A stretch of 64,000 nucleotides of DNA from Streptomyces sp. T12 (lineage in GTDB: Bacteria > Actinomycetota > Actinomycetes > Streptomycetales > Streptomycetaceae): assembly GCF_028736035.1 (NCBI RefSeq), contig NZ_CP117866.1, forward strand, positions 7,750,001 to 7,814,000, in the 5' to 3' direction. The notes under the pieces are model-generated. The model was not told the DNA's origin. It ran no database searches and saw only the letters and a list, made by a program, of their open reading frames with translations. The position numbers and the translations under genes were made by a program. Shown here in pieces: positions 27,055 through 36,118 of the stretch (positions are counted from its first letter, which is position 1; the number at the start of each line of letters is the position of its first letter).

Positions 27055-29463
27055 ATGGACAGCGACGGGACGCAGGACGCGCGGGGTGCGCACGCGACGC
27101 CTGTGCCGCGTCCGGCGGTGCCCCCTCAGGCGCCTGCGGTGCCGCCGCGGCCGACGCAGGCACCCGGGCAGGGCGGGCCGGAACGGTTCGCGCAGACACG
27201 GCCCGGGTCCGTGGCCGACTGGCTCAATGAGCCCCGGCCGGACGCCCGGCCCGGGATCTGGCGGTTCGGATACCGGCTGCCGAAGGCCGCGCAGGGAGGT
27301 GCCGAACGGCTGGCGCCGGTCACTGTCGTCGGGCTGCTCGTTCCGCTGGTCGTGGCGCTGCTCGTGTGGTCGCTGTGGCGGCGTGGCAGCATCCCCTACC
27401 AGTACTCCTTGCTGCGGCTGTTCACACCGGACGACTGGTGGTGGGGCGGCACGCTCGCGTCCGCCAAGGACTGGCAGGGTCTGGAGGCCCTCGTCGTCTA
27501 CAACGGTCTCTTCTTCGCCGTGCTCGTCTACGCGATGGGCCGACTGGGCAGTTGGCCCGATGTCGTCCGCCACTTCGTGGGCAACCGGCCACAGCCCGCG
27601 CGGGCGCTGCTCGCCGCCCTGGGCGCCCTGGTCACGCTGAGCTTTGTGTTCCCGAGCGCCTTTCCCGGCGTCTCCTGGGACGCCCTTCCCGTCGTCGCCC
27701 CCCTGTTCTCCCTCGTCGCCCTGATCTCGGGCGGCTTCGGCCTGTTCACCTCGGTGCTGTTCACCGACAGTCTGTACACGGTCGTCACCCTGCTGGTCCT
27801 GTGGCCGTTCGCCCGGGTCGGCGACTGGTGGGGGTACGTGAAGGCGCGCCTCGCCGCGCGCGGTGCCGCAGCGCGGGAAGACACGGCGCCGGCCATGGAC
27901 CGGCCGCGCGCCGAGTGGCCGGACCTCCGGCGGGCGGGACAGCACGAGGCGGCCGACCTGCTGACCGGCGAGGTGGCCGGCCACCGTATGAACGACGTGG
28001 ACTGTGCCCGGTTGGAGCACGCCTGGACCGTGGCGAGGCAGGACGGTTCTCTCGGGACCTTCCGCGACACCGTGCTGCGACAGGGGGGTGCGTCCTGGAC
28101 CCACCCCTCCGGGGCCAGGGACCTGCCACGCCGCGCGGCCGGCCACGACCTCCTCGAAGGACAGGTGCGCATCGGGCGCTGGGTGGCCGCCGAACGGGCT
28201 CCGCGCGCCTACCACGACGTGGGCGCCGCGCTCGGCCCGGACGTGCTGGGTACCTCGCTCCTCGCGATCGGACCGTCCGGGGCGGGCAAGACACGGAACC
28301 TGATCGAGCCCGTGACGGAGTCGCTCGCGTTGCAGGCGCTCACCGGTCGGTGCGCCGTCGTCGCGGTCTCCGCCGCGGGCACCCGGCTCGCCGCGGACGC
28401 GGCGTTCGACGTGGTCGTACGGATCGGGGATCCCACTTCCGCCCACGACCTGGATCCGTACGCGGAGTCGGAGGACCCGGACGAGGCGGCCGCCATCCTC
28501 GCCGAGGGCCTGGTGGGCGACCTGGACACCGTGGGCAGCCAGAGCGCCGCCACCGCGCTCGCGCAGCTGCTCGGCCCCTACCGGGCGGTGCACGGCCGTT
28601 TCCCGACCCTGCCGGTACTGCGTGAGCTCCTGGAGGGCGAACCGTCGGCGCTGTCCGCCCTCGAGGACGCGCTGTCGTCCGACGGCCACACCGTGATGCG
28701 CCGTGAACTCCAGGCCCGCGTCCGGCAGATGGGGAGCCCGGCCGATGTGGGCCGCGCCCTCGCCGACCGGCTCGCCCTCCTCAACCGGCCGGCCTTCACC
28801 GAGTTCTTCGGCGGGGGCGCCGACACCCGGCCGTTCTCCCTGCGTGCCGTGGCCCATCATCCGCTGCGGGTCCGCATCGACCTCCCGGAACAGGGCCACG
28901 AGGAGGCCGCCCGCCTGCTGACGAGGCTCGTCCTCGCCCAGTTCAGCGCGGTCGTACGCGGCGGGAAGCGCCGCCACTTCGCCTGCCTGGTCCTCGACGA
29001 CGCCACCGGGGCGGTCACCGCCGAGTCGGTGCGCCGGATCCAGCGGTTGCGCTCCCAGAACGCGGGCGTCGTCCTCGCCCTGCGCACGATCGGCGACGTC
29101 CCCGAGGCCCTGCACGGTCCGCTGTACGGGGCGATCGGCTGCCGTATGGCGTTCTCCGGCGTGACGACTTGGGACGGCAGCCGGTTCGCGCAGACCTGGG
29201 GCACCGAATGGGTGGAGACGCGCGAGGTGGCCAAGCACACGGTCTTCGCCGACCAGCCGATGACCCGCCTGATCCATGCCCTGCGCAAGCTCGTCACCGG
29301 CAAGGCCGTGACGACGGACGCGGTGACGGTGAAGCAGGTCGAGCGGGAGCGGTGGTCGGCGTCCGAGCTGGCGCACGGGGTGCCGCCGGGGCATGCGGTG
29401 CTGTCGCTCACCAGCGTCCAGGGCGAGCACGCGCCGCCGTTGCTGGTGGATCTGCGGGGCTGA
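27055..29463 (+). CDS. membrane-bound ATP/GTP-binding (P-loop) protein
   Basis: About 802 residues. A Pro/Ala-rich N-terminus of ~50 residues is followed by a membrane domain with four to five segments (VTVVGLLVPLVVALLVW, ALVVYNGLFFAVLVYAM, ALVTLSFVFPSAF, VVAPLFSLVALISGGFG, LYTVVTLLVLWPF). The cytoplasmic C-terminal part has Walker A IGPSGAGKTRN near residue 410 and Walker B CLVLDDATG near 645. This layout resembles coupling-protein/TraD-type ATPases, but the conserved helicase motifs cannot be checked by eye, so only a general P-loop call is made. ATG 27055 has AGGGGG eight bases upstream; ATG 27019 would add 12 residues but its nearest ribosome site is too far away. No conjugation genes are near. 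Confidence 0.75.
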   Translation: MDSDGTQDARGAHATPVPRPAVPPQAPAVPPRPTQAPGQGGPERFAQTRPGSVADWLNEPRPDARPGIWRFGYRLPKAAQGGAERLAPVTVVGLLVPLVVALLVWSLWRRGSIPYQYSLLRLFTPDDWWWGGTLASAKDWQGLEALVVYNGLFFAVLVYAMGRLGSWPDVVRHFVGNRPQPARALLAALGALVTLSFVFPSAFPGVSWDALPVVAPLFSLVALISGGFGLFTSVLFTDSLYTVVTLLVLWPFARVGDWWGYVKARLAARGAAAREDTAPAMDRPRAEWPDLRRAGQHEAADLLTGEVAGHRMNDVDCARLEHAWTVARQDGSLGTFRDTVLRQGGASWTHPSGARDLPRRAAGHDLLEGQVRIGRWVAAERAPRAYHDVGAALGPDVLGTSLLAIGPSGAGKTRNLIEPVTESLALQALTGRCAVVAVSAAGTRLAADAAFDVVVRIGDPTSAHDLDPYAESEDPDEAAAILAEGLVGDLDTVGSQSAATALAQLLGPYRAVHGRFPTLPVLRELLEGEPSALSALEDALSSDGHTVMRRELQARVRQMGSPADVGRALADRLALLNRPAFTEFFGGGADTRPFSLRAVAHHPLRVRIDLPEQGHEEAARLLTRLVLAQFSAVVRGGKRRHFACLVLDDATGAVTAESVRRIQRLRSQNAGVVLALRTIGDVPEALHGPLYGAIGCRMAFSGVTTWDGSRFAQTWGTEWVETREVAKHTVFADQPMTRLIHALRKLVTGKAVTTDAVTVKQVERERWSASELAHGVPPGHAVLSLTSVQGEHAPPLLVDLRG

Positions 29464-29565
29464 CCTCGGTATCCGGGCGCCAGGTCACGCGGTGACCGTA
29501 CGGTGAGGCAGAATCGGCACAGGTCGTTCATACACAGCGGCCAAAAGATCACAGGGGTCACGCCG

Positions 29566-29667
29566 ATGATCACCGCCATCACGCCGATCACACCGATCAC
29601 CTCGATATTGAAGGCCTCATGCCCCCCACGCTCGCCTCGCTCGTCCACCACTCCGCGCTCAAGCTGA
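29566..29667 (+). other. possible 33-codon upstream ORF overlapping the PucR gene start
   Basis: An ATG at 29566 with AGGGG eight bases upstream opens a frame encoding MITAITPITPITSILKAS and then 15 residues in a frame different from the PucR gene, which starts inside it at 29619. The Ile-Thr-Pro repeats come from a short GATCAC/CCGATC DNA repeat. It may be a translated leader that affects the regulator gene or may be chance. Confidence 0.25.
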
Positions 29668-31298
29668 CCGTGCGGGCGGGCGAGGACCGCCTGGACGTGC
29701 CGGTGCGCTGGGCGCACGTCAGTGAGCTCGCCGACCCGGTCCCCTACATGGAGGGCGGGGAGCTGCTGCTGATCACCGCGCTCAAGCTGGACGCGGAGAA
29801 CCCCGAGGCGATGCGGCGCTATGTGCGGCGGCTGGTCGGTGCGGGTGTGGTCGGGCTCGGGTTCGCGGTCGGCGTCAACTACGAAGAAATCCCCACGGCG
29901 CTGGTCGAAGCGGCGAAGGAGGAGGGCCTGCCGCTGCTGGAGGTGCCGCGCCGCACTCCCTTCCTCGCCATCAGCAAGGCCGTGTCGGCGGCGATCGCGG
30001 CGGACCAGTACCGGGCGGTGACGGCGGGGTTCGCGGCGCAGCGGGAGCTGACGAAGCAGGCGTTGACCGACGGGCCGGAAGGGCTGCTGGCCGCGCTGGC
30101 GTCCCAGGTGGACGGCTGGGCGGCGCTGTACGACGCGTCCGGTGCCGTGGTCGCGACGGCGCCCGAGTGGGCGGGGCGGCGGGCGGCGCGGCTCACGGCG
30201 GACGTGGAGCGGCTGCGGGAGCGGCCCGCGCCGGCGTCGTCCGTGGTCGGCGGGCCGGAACACGAGGACCGGGTCGAGCTGCACACCCTGGGCACGGGGC
30301 GGCGGCCGCGGGCGGCGCTGGCCGTGGGGACGGCGGCGGCGCTGGGCACGGCCGAGCGGTACGCCGTGTACTCGGCGATCGCGCTGCTGACGCTGACCAC
30401 CGAGCGGTCGCGGTCGCTGCACGCGGCCGAGCAGCGGGTGGGCGCGGCGGTGCTGCGCATGCTGCTCGCCGGGGAGCCGGACCATGCGCGGGCCGTGGCG
30501 GGAGATCTGTACGGCGAGCTGCTGGACGCGCCCTTCCGGGTGATCGTCGCCGAGGCGGCGCCGGTGTCGGCGGCGCGGGTGGTGGACTCCGGGGCGCGGG
30601 TGGCGCTCACCAAGGCGTCCGCCGCGGTGCTGGCCGCCGCGTCCGACACGAACGGCGATCCGCTGGGCGCCCTCACCGAGATCGTGGAGTCCGCGGCGGC
30701 TCGGGCCGGGGAGGCGGTGCTCGTCGTGCCGGAGGGGGAGGGCGAAGCGGCGCGGCTCGTGGTGCTCGCCGCGGACGGGGGTGCGGCGGTGGCGGCGTGC
30801 GCGAAGTACGCGGCGGCGCTGGAGGCGGCGCGCGCGGGTGACGTACCCGAGCAGCCGGGGGGAGCCGGCGAGGACGAGCTGGTCGTGGGGCTCTCGGCAC
30901 CGGCCGGGCCCATCGCCGCGGCGGCGGCGTACAAGCAGGCCGAGCAGGCCCTGTCGGTGGCTCGGCGGCGCGGGCGGGTGTGCGTGGAGCACGAGCAGCT
31001 GGCGGCGGGGTCGGTGTTGCCGTTGCTCGCGGACGATGCGGTGAAGGCGTTCGCGGACGGGTTGCTGCGGGCGCTGCACGAGCACGACGCGACGGGGCGG
31101 GGGGATCTGGTGGCCTCGCTGCGGGCGTGGCTGTCGCGGCACGGGCAGTGGGACGCGGCGGCCGCTGATCTGGGGGTGCACCGGCACACGTTGCGGTATC
31201 GGATGCGGCGGGTGGAGGAGATTCTGGGGCGGTCGCTGGATGACGCGGATGTGCGGATGGAGCTTTGGCTCGCCTTGAAGGCGACGTCGGCGGAGTAG
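29619..31298 (+). CDS. PucR family transcriptional regulator
   Basis: A 559-residue regulator with the PucR arrangement: an N-terminal purine-catabolism-type domain (LTVRAGEDRLDVPVRWAHVSELADPVPYMEGGELLL, residues ~14-50, continued to ~125), a middle GGDEF-like domain region (~290-430), and a C-terminal PucR HTH (ADLGVHRHTLRYRMRRVEEILGRSLDD, last ~40 residues). Members sense amines, purines or amino acids and activate nearby catabolic genes. The aldehyde dehydrogenase 161 bp downstream on the same strand is the likely target, and polyamine/GABA genes are other candidates; this is inference from position. GAAGG lies four bases before the ATG. Confidence 0.9.
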   Translation: MPPTLASLVHHSALKLTVRAGEDRLDVPVRWAHVSELADPVPYMEGGELLLITALKLDAENPEAMRRYVRRLVGAGVVGLGFAVGVNYEEIPTALVEAAKEEGLPLLEVPRRTPFLAISKAVSAAIAADQYRAVTAGFAAQRELTKQALTDGPEGLLAALASQVDGWAALYDASGAVVATAPEWAGRRAARLTADVERLRERPAPASSVVGGPEHEDRVELHTLGTGRRPRAALAVGTAAALGTAERYAVYSAIALLTLTTERSRSLHAAEQRVGAAVLRMLLAGEPDHARAVAGDLYGELLDAPFRVIVAEAAPVSAARVVDSGARVALTKASAAVLAAASDTNGDPLGALTEIVESAAARAGEAVLVVPEGEGEAARLVVLAADGGAAVAACAKYAAALEAARAGDVPEQPGGAGEDELVVGLSAPAGPIAAAAAYKQAEQALSVARRRGRVCVEHEQLAAGSVLPLLADDAVKAFADGLLRALHEHDATGRGDLVASLRAWLSRHGQWDAAAADLGVHRHTLRYRMRRVEEILGRSLDDADVRMELWLALKATSAE

Positions 31299-31459
31299 GC
31301 GGAGTAGGCGGGGTGGGTTGAAGAGACGCCGCTGTGCCAATCCGTCGAAGCCCGACTCCCCACCACTACATCGCGGACAAACGCCCCTCCGTCCCCGCCC
31401 CCCTACCGTGGACCCCGACACACCAGGACACCCCCAACGCGGAAGGGCCGGGAATCCAC

Positions 31460-32905
31460 ATGACTTCCACCCACGCTTTCTGGCTCGCCGGTCGCCAGGT
31501 CAGTGGCGAGGACAGCTTCGATGTCACCTCCCCGTGGGACGGGCGGGTCGTCGGCAAGGTGAGTGTGCCGACGGACGCGCAGATCGAGGAGGCCGTGGCC
31601 GCCGCGTACGCCGTCCGCGAGGACTTCGCCGCGACGCCGGCCCACGTGCGTGCCGCCGCCCTCGACCACGTCAGCAGGCGGCTCGTCGAGCGGACCGAGG
31701 AGATCGCCCGGCTGATCTCCGCCGAGAACGGCAAGCCCATGAAGTGGGCCCGGGGCGAGGTCGGCCGTGCCGTGTCCGTGTTCCGGTTCGCCGCCGAAGA
31801 GGCCCGGCGGTTCAACGGTGGCGAAGCCCAGCGGCTCGACACCGACCTCGGCGGTCAGGGGCGCCTCGCCCTCACCCGACGCTTCCCCAAGGGCGTCGTC
31901 CTCGGGATCGCGCCGTTCAACTTCCCGCTGAACCTGTGCGCCCACAAGATCGCCCCGGCCATCGCCGCCGGCGCGCCGATCATCCTGAAGCCCGCACCGG
32001 CCACCCCGCTCTCCGGGCTCGTCATCGGTGAGCTCCTCGCCGAGACCGAGCTTCCGGCCGGTTCCTGGAGCATCCTCCCGGTTCCGAACGACCGTATGCC
32101 CGCGCTGGTCCAGGACCCGCGCCTGCCCGTGATCTCCTTCACCGGCTCCGAGAAGGTCGGCTACGCGATCATGGACTCGGTGCCGCGCAAGCACTGCACC
32201 CTGGAGCTGGGCGGCAACGGCGCGGCCGTCGTGCTCGGCGACTACGCCTCCGACGCGGACCTCGACTGGGCCGCGACCCGCATCGCCACCTTCTCCAACT
32301 ACCAGGGCGGCCAGTCCTGCATCTCCGTGCAGCGGGTGATCGCGGACGCGTCCGTGTACGACCGGCTCGTGCCGCGCGTCGTCGCCGCCGTCGAGGCCCA
32401 GGTCACCGGTGACCCGAGCGACGACGCGACCGACGTCGGACCGCTCGTCAGCGAGGACGCCGCCAAGCGCGTCGAGACCTGGGTGGACGAAGCCGTCGCC
32501 GCGGGGGCGACCCTGCTCGCCGGCGGCAAGCGCGACGGCGCCTCCTACGCGCCGACCGTCCTCACCGACGTACCGGCCGACGTCACCCTCGCGTGCGAGG
32601 AGGTCTTCGGGCCCGTCCTCACCGTGCAGAAGGTCGAGGGGGAGGCCGCCGCCTTCGCCGCCGCCAACGACTCCAAGTACGGCCTCCAGGCGGGTGTGTT
32701 CACGCATGACCTGCAGGCCGCGTTCCGGGCCCACCGGGCCCTTGAGGTCGGCGGCGTCGTCATCGGTGACGTGCCCTCCTACCGCGCCGACCAGATGCCG
32801 TACGGCGGCGCCAAGCAGTCCGGTGTGGGCCGTGAGGGAGTGAAGTTCGCGATGGACGACTACACCTACGAGCGGGTGATGGTCCTCACCGGCCTCGCTC
32901 TGTGA
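31460..32905 (+). CDS. NAD(P)-dependent aldehyde dehydrogenase
   Basis: A 481-residue aldehyde dehydrogenase. Motifs: IAPFNFPLNLCAHK (cofactor contact), FTGSEKVGYAIM, TLELGGNGAAVVLGDYASD with the catalytic Glu, and QGGQSCISVQR with the catalytic Cys. The C-terminus PYGGAKQSGVGREG matches the wider family. It lies next to a PucR regulator and near gabT, so oxidation of succinate semialdehyde or another small aldehyde from amine breakdown is possible, but its motifs do not match GabD closely enough to name it. GGGAA precedes the ATG, which was chosen because the upstream open stretch is not protein-like. A strong terminator follows. Confidence 0.88.
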   Translation: MTSTHAFWLAGRQVSGEDSFDVTSPWDGRVVGKVSVPTDAQIEEAVAAAYAVREDFAATPAHVRAAALDHVSRRLVERTEEIARLISAENGKPMKWARGEVGRAVSVFRFAAEEARRFNGGEAQRLDTDLGGQGRLALTRRFPKGVVLGIAPFNFPLNLCAHKIAPAIAAGAPIILKPAPATPLSGLVIGELLAETELPAGSWSILPVPNDRMPALVQDPRLPVISFTGSEKVGYAIMDSVPRKHCTLELGGNGAAVVLGDYASDADLDWAATRIATFSNYQGGQSCISVQRVIADASVYDRLVPRVVAAVEAQVTGDPSDDATDVGPLVSEDAAKRVETWVDEAVAAGATLLAGGKRDGASYAPTVLTDVPADVTLACEEVFGPVLTVQKVEGEAAAFAAANDSKYGLQAGVFTHDLQAAFRAHRALEVGGVVIGDVPSYRADQMPYGGAKQSGVGREGVKFAMDDYTYERVMVLTGLAL

Positions 32906-32940
32906 GCTCTCTGATCCGGTTCGGAATCCCCCCTAGCTTG

Positions 32941-32955
32941 TGACAATCGTTTTCA
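32941..32955 (+). promoter_or_regulatory. Zur-like box (7-1-7 palindrome) with adjacent -10 element
   Basis: TGACAATCGTTTTCA differs at only two positions from the actinobacterial Zur box TGAAAATCATTTTCA that I know. A TAGAGT -10-like hexamer follows at 32958-32963. No gene lies downstream on this strand; a strong terminator begins 22 bp after the -10. It is 36 bp after the aldehyde dehydrogenase stop. Confidence 0.5.
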
Positions 32956-32985
32956 GGTAGAGTGGTCCGCATCCCGGGATGAAAA

Positions 32986-33027
32986 GGGGCCCGGCACCGA
33001 TGCCTTCCGGTGCCGGGCCCCTTCTTT
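32986..33027. terminator. strong bidirectional intrinsic terminator
   Basis: Perfect 14-bp arms GGGGCCCGGCACCG (32986-32999) and CGGTGCCGGGCCCC (33008-33021) with an 8-base loop. TTCTTT follows on the + strand and the minus-strand copy runs into TTTTC, so it can end transcription from both the aldehyde dehydrogenase and the convergent GH3 gene. This is one of few hairpins in the window with a true T-run. Confidence 0.9.
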
Positions 33028-33048
33028 ACGTCAGCCTCTTCCGGACCC

Positions 33049-35886
33049 TCAACCGGAGAAGCCGACGTGCGCGAGCCGCACCGGGCCGCGCAGCCTGAGG
33101 TGGACGTCCCGGACGCCCTCGGCGATGATCTCGGCGCGCTGCGTCGAGTAGTCGTACGGACTCGCATCCGGCGCCTGCGACGTCAGTACGGCGAGCACCG
33201 CGCCCCCGTCCAGCGACACCTCGACCACGCCGTCGCCGGACACGGTCGCCGTCACCGCCGTGACGCCGCCTTCGAAGTCGCAGTCCCGGTAGACCAGTTC
33301 GGCCGACCTGCCCTGCGCCGGCGTCACCGCGTCGCCCGACGCCTTCGTGCGGTCGACGATCGCCACGCCGCTGTGCTCGTCGAAGTCGGCCGCGTCCAGG
33401 CCGCGTCGCAGGACAGGGCGCGGTGCGGCCGCCTCGCCGTCCAGGAGCAGGGTCGTCCGCAGACGGATGTCCTCGCTGGAGGCGCCGGCCAGGATCTCGT
33501 ACGGGCCCGGCTCGCGGCGCCAGGCGCCCCGCGCCACATCCCAGAAGCCGAAGGACGGCAAGGGGACCTCGAAGGTCAGGGTCGACTGCTCGCCGGGTTC
33601 CAGCCGCACCCGGCTGTGCGCCACCAGTTCCCGCCGCGGGCGCGGCACCGTCGGCTCCACCGCGCGCGTGTAGAGCTGGGCGACCTCGTCGGCCGGCACG
33701 TCACCGGTGTTGGTGACCGTGAAGGAGAAGTGCAGCGCGTCGTCCGTCACGCGGGTCTCCAGGTCGGCGTAGGAGAAGGCCGCGTAGGACAGGCCGTGGC
33801 CGAACGGGAACAGCGGGGTTCCCTCGAAGTACAGGTACGTCTGGCGGCCGCCGATCACGTCGTAGTCGAGGAGGTCGGGCAGGTCGGCGTCGTCGGCGTA
33901 CCAGGTCTGCGGGAGGCGGCCGGCGGGGGAGACGTCGCCGGCCAGGACGCGGGCGAGGGCGGTGCCGGCCGCCTGGCCGCCGTGGGAGGTCCAGAGGATC
34001 GCCGGGAGGGCGGCCGGGTCGACGGCGTAGGGGTACGCCGACACCAGGGCCAGCACCGTTTTCGGGTTGGCCGCGCGGGCGGCGCGCAGCAGGCGCTCCT
34101 GATGGGCGGGGAGGGCGAGCGTCGTGCGGTCCTCGGTCTCGCGGCCGTTGATGTGCGGGTCGTTGCCCGCGACCACCAGGACCACGTCCGCCTGTGAGGT
34201 GACCCTGGTCACTGCGTCTTCGGCGCTTTCGACGACGATGAGCTCGAAGATTTCCGGATTCGCTTCGGCAACCCTGACGCCGTCGGCGGCGACTGAGACG
34301 TGGCGACCCGTACCGAGGTGCCGGAGGAGGTGCCCGTTCGCATGGGGTTCCAGGCGGAATGTCTCCTGGACGACCCAGCCTCCGGGCTGGTCGGCGGAGG
34401 CGCGGACACAGCCGTCCTCGGCGACGGAGAGGTAGCGGCCGTCGGGGGCGCGCAGAGTCAGCACGCCCTCGCCCCAGTCGACCAGCGCGAACTCGGTGCC
34501 GGCCGGGTCGGTGGTCAGTGGGGGCAGGTCCGTCCGGCCGGCGAGCAGCGCCGGGTCGAGGGCGCCCTCGGCGCCGCGCACCTCGTCGTCGGCGTCCGCC
34601 TCGGGGACGTGCAGGAAGGTTCCGGCCGAGGTCTTCAGGCGGATGCGGTCGACGCCCTCCGCGAACTCCACCCGCTCCGCGCCGAACCGCTCGTACAGGC
34701 CCTCCAGCGGGGTCGAGCGGTGGATGAGCGTGCCGCTGTACCAGTCGAGCTTGCACTCGTCGGCGAGCAGACCGACCACCGCGAGCCGGGTGCCGGGCGC
34801 GAGCGGCAGCAGGCCACCGCTGTTCTTGAGCAGGACGACCGACTGCTCGGCGGCCTCCTGGGCGAGGGCGCGGTGGGCCGGGGTGTCGAAGTCCGTGGTG
34901 AGCGCGTGCGGGTCGTACTGCGGGTCGAACTCGCCGAGGCGGAAGCGGACCGAGAGCTGGCGGCGGACCGCCGTGTCGATGTCCGACTCGGTCAGCAGGC
35001 CCTGTTCCAGGGCGCCGCGGACCCGTGCGGTGATCTTCGAGCTGTCGGTGCCGTGGTCGGTGAAGCTGTCGACGCCGGCGAGGATCGCGGCCGCCGTGGC
35101 CGCCTCGTGGGTGTCGAAGTAGTGCTCGGAATCGACCAGGTTGGACGGCGCACCCGCGTCCGAGCAGACCAGCAGGTCCTCGTCGGTCCAGGCGCGCAGG
35201 TGCTCGCGCAGATACGGCGAGACGTGGTTGGGGCGGCCGTTGACCAGGTTGTACGCCGGCATCACGCCGGCCGTCGCGCCCGCCTCGACCGTCTCGCGGA
35301 AGGCGCGCAGGTCGTACTCGTGCAGGACGCGCGGGCGGACCGAGGAGGACGTGACGCTGCGGTCCGTCTCGTTGTTGTGAGCCAGCCAGTGCTTGAGGAC
35401 GGGCGCGGTGCGCCAGTACGTCGGGTGCTCGCCGCGCAGGCCACGGGTGTAGGCGGTGGCGATGGCCGAGGTGAGCTTGGGGTCCTCCGAGTAGCCCTCC
35501 TCGTTGCGGCCCCACAGCGGGTGGCGCAGGAGGTTGACGGTGGGGGACCAGACGTTCAGGCCCACGCGGTCGTCGCGGGCGCGCATCGCCCGGACCTCCT
35601 TGGACACCGCCTCGCCGACGCGTCGTACGAGGTCGGTGTTCCAGGTCGCGGCCAGGCCCACCGCCTGCGGGAAGACGGTGGCCGGGCCCATCCAGGCCAC
35701 ACCGTGCAGGGCCTCCTGACCGGTGCGGAACCCGTCGACGCCCAGCCGCTCCACGGCGGGCGCGAACTGGTGCAGGAAGCCGATCTTCTCGTCGAGCGTG
35801 AGCCGCGACAGAAGGTCGTCGATGCGCTTCGCGAACGGCAGTCGCTGATCGCGGAAAGGCGGCGTAGGCGGCGTTTGTGCGGTCAC
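33049..35886 (-). CDS. GH3 beta-glucosidase-type enzyme with beta-trefoil-like insert and CBM6-like C-terminus
   Basis: About 945 residues with no signal peptide, so cytoplasmic. Domain order: GH3 N-terminal barrel (~25-330; nucleophile in LVCSDAGAPSN, Asp223), first half of the GH3 C-terminal domain (EQSVVLLKN), an insert at ~392-533 rich in fascin/beta-trefoil-like turns (DGRYLSVAEDGCV, GTGRHVSVAADGVRV), the rest of the GH3 C-domain (VVLVVAGNDPHINGRETEDR, with the acid/base Glu region), a FnIII-like domain, and a final ~130 residues like CBM6. In the setting of the locus it should remove the backbone glucose from xyloglucan oligomers. GTG 35886 with AAGGGGA seven bases upstream is preferred over ATG 35943, since the extra codons contain the operator palindrome. 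Confidence 0.88.
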   Translation of the reverse strand: MTAQTPPTPPFRDQRLPFAKRIDDLLSRLTLDEKIGFLHQFAPAVERLGVDGFRTGQEALHGVAWMGPATVFPQAVGLAATWNTDLVRRVGEAVSKEVRAMRARDDRVGLNVWSPTVNLLRHPLWGRNEEGYSEDPKLTSAIATAYTRGLRGEHPTYWRTAPVLKHWLAHNNETDRSVTSSSVRPRVLHEYDLRAFRETVEAGATAGVMPAYNLVNGRPNHVSPYLREHLRAWTDEDLLVCSDAGAPSNLVDSEHYFDTHEAATAAAILAGVDSFTDHGTDSSKITARVRGALEQGLLTESDIDTAVRRQLSVRFRLGEFDPQYDPHALTTDFDTPAHRALAQEAAEQSVVLLKNSGGLLPLAPGTRLAVVGLLADECKLDWYSGTLIHRSTPLEGLYERFGAERVEFAEGVDRIRLKTSAGTFLHVPEADADDEVRGAEGALDPALLAGRTDLPPLTTDPAGTEFALVDWGEGVLTLRAPDGRYLSVAEDGCVRASADQPGGWVVQETFRLEPHANGHLLRHLGTGRHVSVAADGVRVAEANPEIFELIVVESAEDAVTRVTSQADVVLVVAGNDPHINGRETEDRTTLALPAHQERLLRAARAANPKTVLALVSAYPYAVDPAALPAILWTSHGGQAAGTALARVLAGDVSPAGRLPQTWYADDADLPDLLDYDVIGGRQTYLYFEGTPLFPFGHGLSYAAFSYADLETRVTDDALHFSFTVTNTGDVPADEVAQLYTRAVEPTVPRPRRELVAHSRVRLEPGEQSTLTFEVPLPSFGFWDVARGAWRREPGPYEILAGASSEDIRLRTTLLLDGEAAAPRPVLRRGLDAADFDEHSGVAIVDRTKASGDAVTPAQGRSAELVYRDCDFEGGVTAVTATVSGDGVVEVSLDGGAVLAVLTSQAPDASPYDYSTQRAEIIAEGVRDVHLRLRGPVRLAHVGFSG

Positions 35887-35922
35887 GTGGGGATCCCCTT
35901 GCGGTGGAGCGGCGAGGCGCTT

Positions 35923-35936
35923 TCGAAGCGCTTCGA
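35923..35936. promoter_or_regulatory. LacI-family operator, GH3 side
   Basis: Perfect 14-bp palindrome TCGAAGCGCTTCGA, 37 bp upstream of the GH3 start. The same core occurs at three other places in the locus, two of them in front of the local lacI-type gene. It overlaps the codons of a longer GH3 start, which argues for the shorter one. Confidence 0.8.
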
Positions 35937-36104
35937 TGCTCATTCGATCCGGGGGTGGGTGTCAAGACACCCCGGCGCAACAACTCCGACTCCTGACCGT
36001 TATTTCAAGCGACACAAGAGAGCGGTCGGATCCTCCACACCCCGGAGGAATCTTGGAAGCGACTCTTGTGCGCCCCCATGCCTTCACTTAACCTCGCAGC
36101 AACA

Positions 36105-36118
36105 TCGAAGCGCTTCGA
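36105..36118. promoter_or_regulatory. LacI-family operator, importer side
   Basis: Perfect 14-bp palindrome TCGAAGCGCTTCGA, identical to the site at 35923, about 140 bp upstream of the sugar-binding protein gene. Likely controls the importer operon. Confidence 0.8.

Noticed and set aside
27055..29463. Conjugation or integrative element around the P-loop membrane protein
   Set aside because: No relaxase, integrase, replication gene, tRNA att site or GC change nearby; neighbours are core metabolic genes.
33049..33060. tRNA or rRNA genes anywhere in the window
   Set aside because: No cloverleaf with TTCGA-type arm and CCA-end or rRNA-like stretch was recognised while reading intergenic regions.
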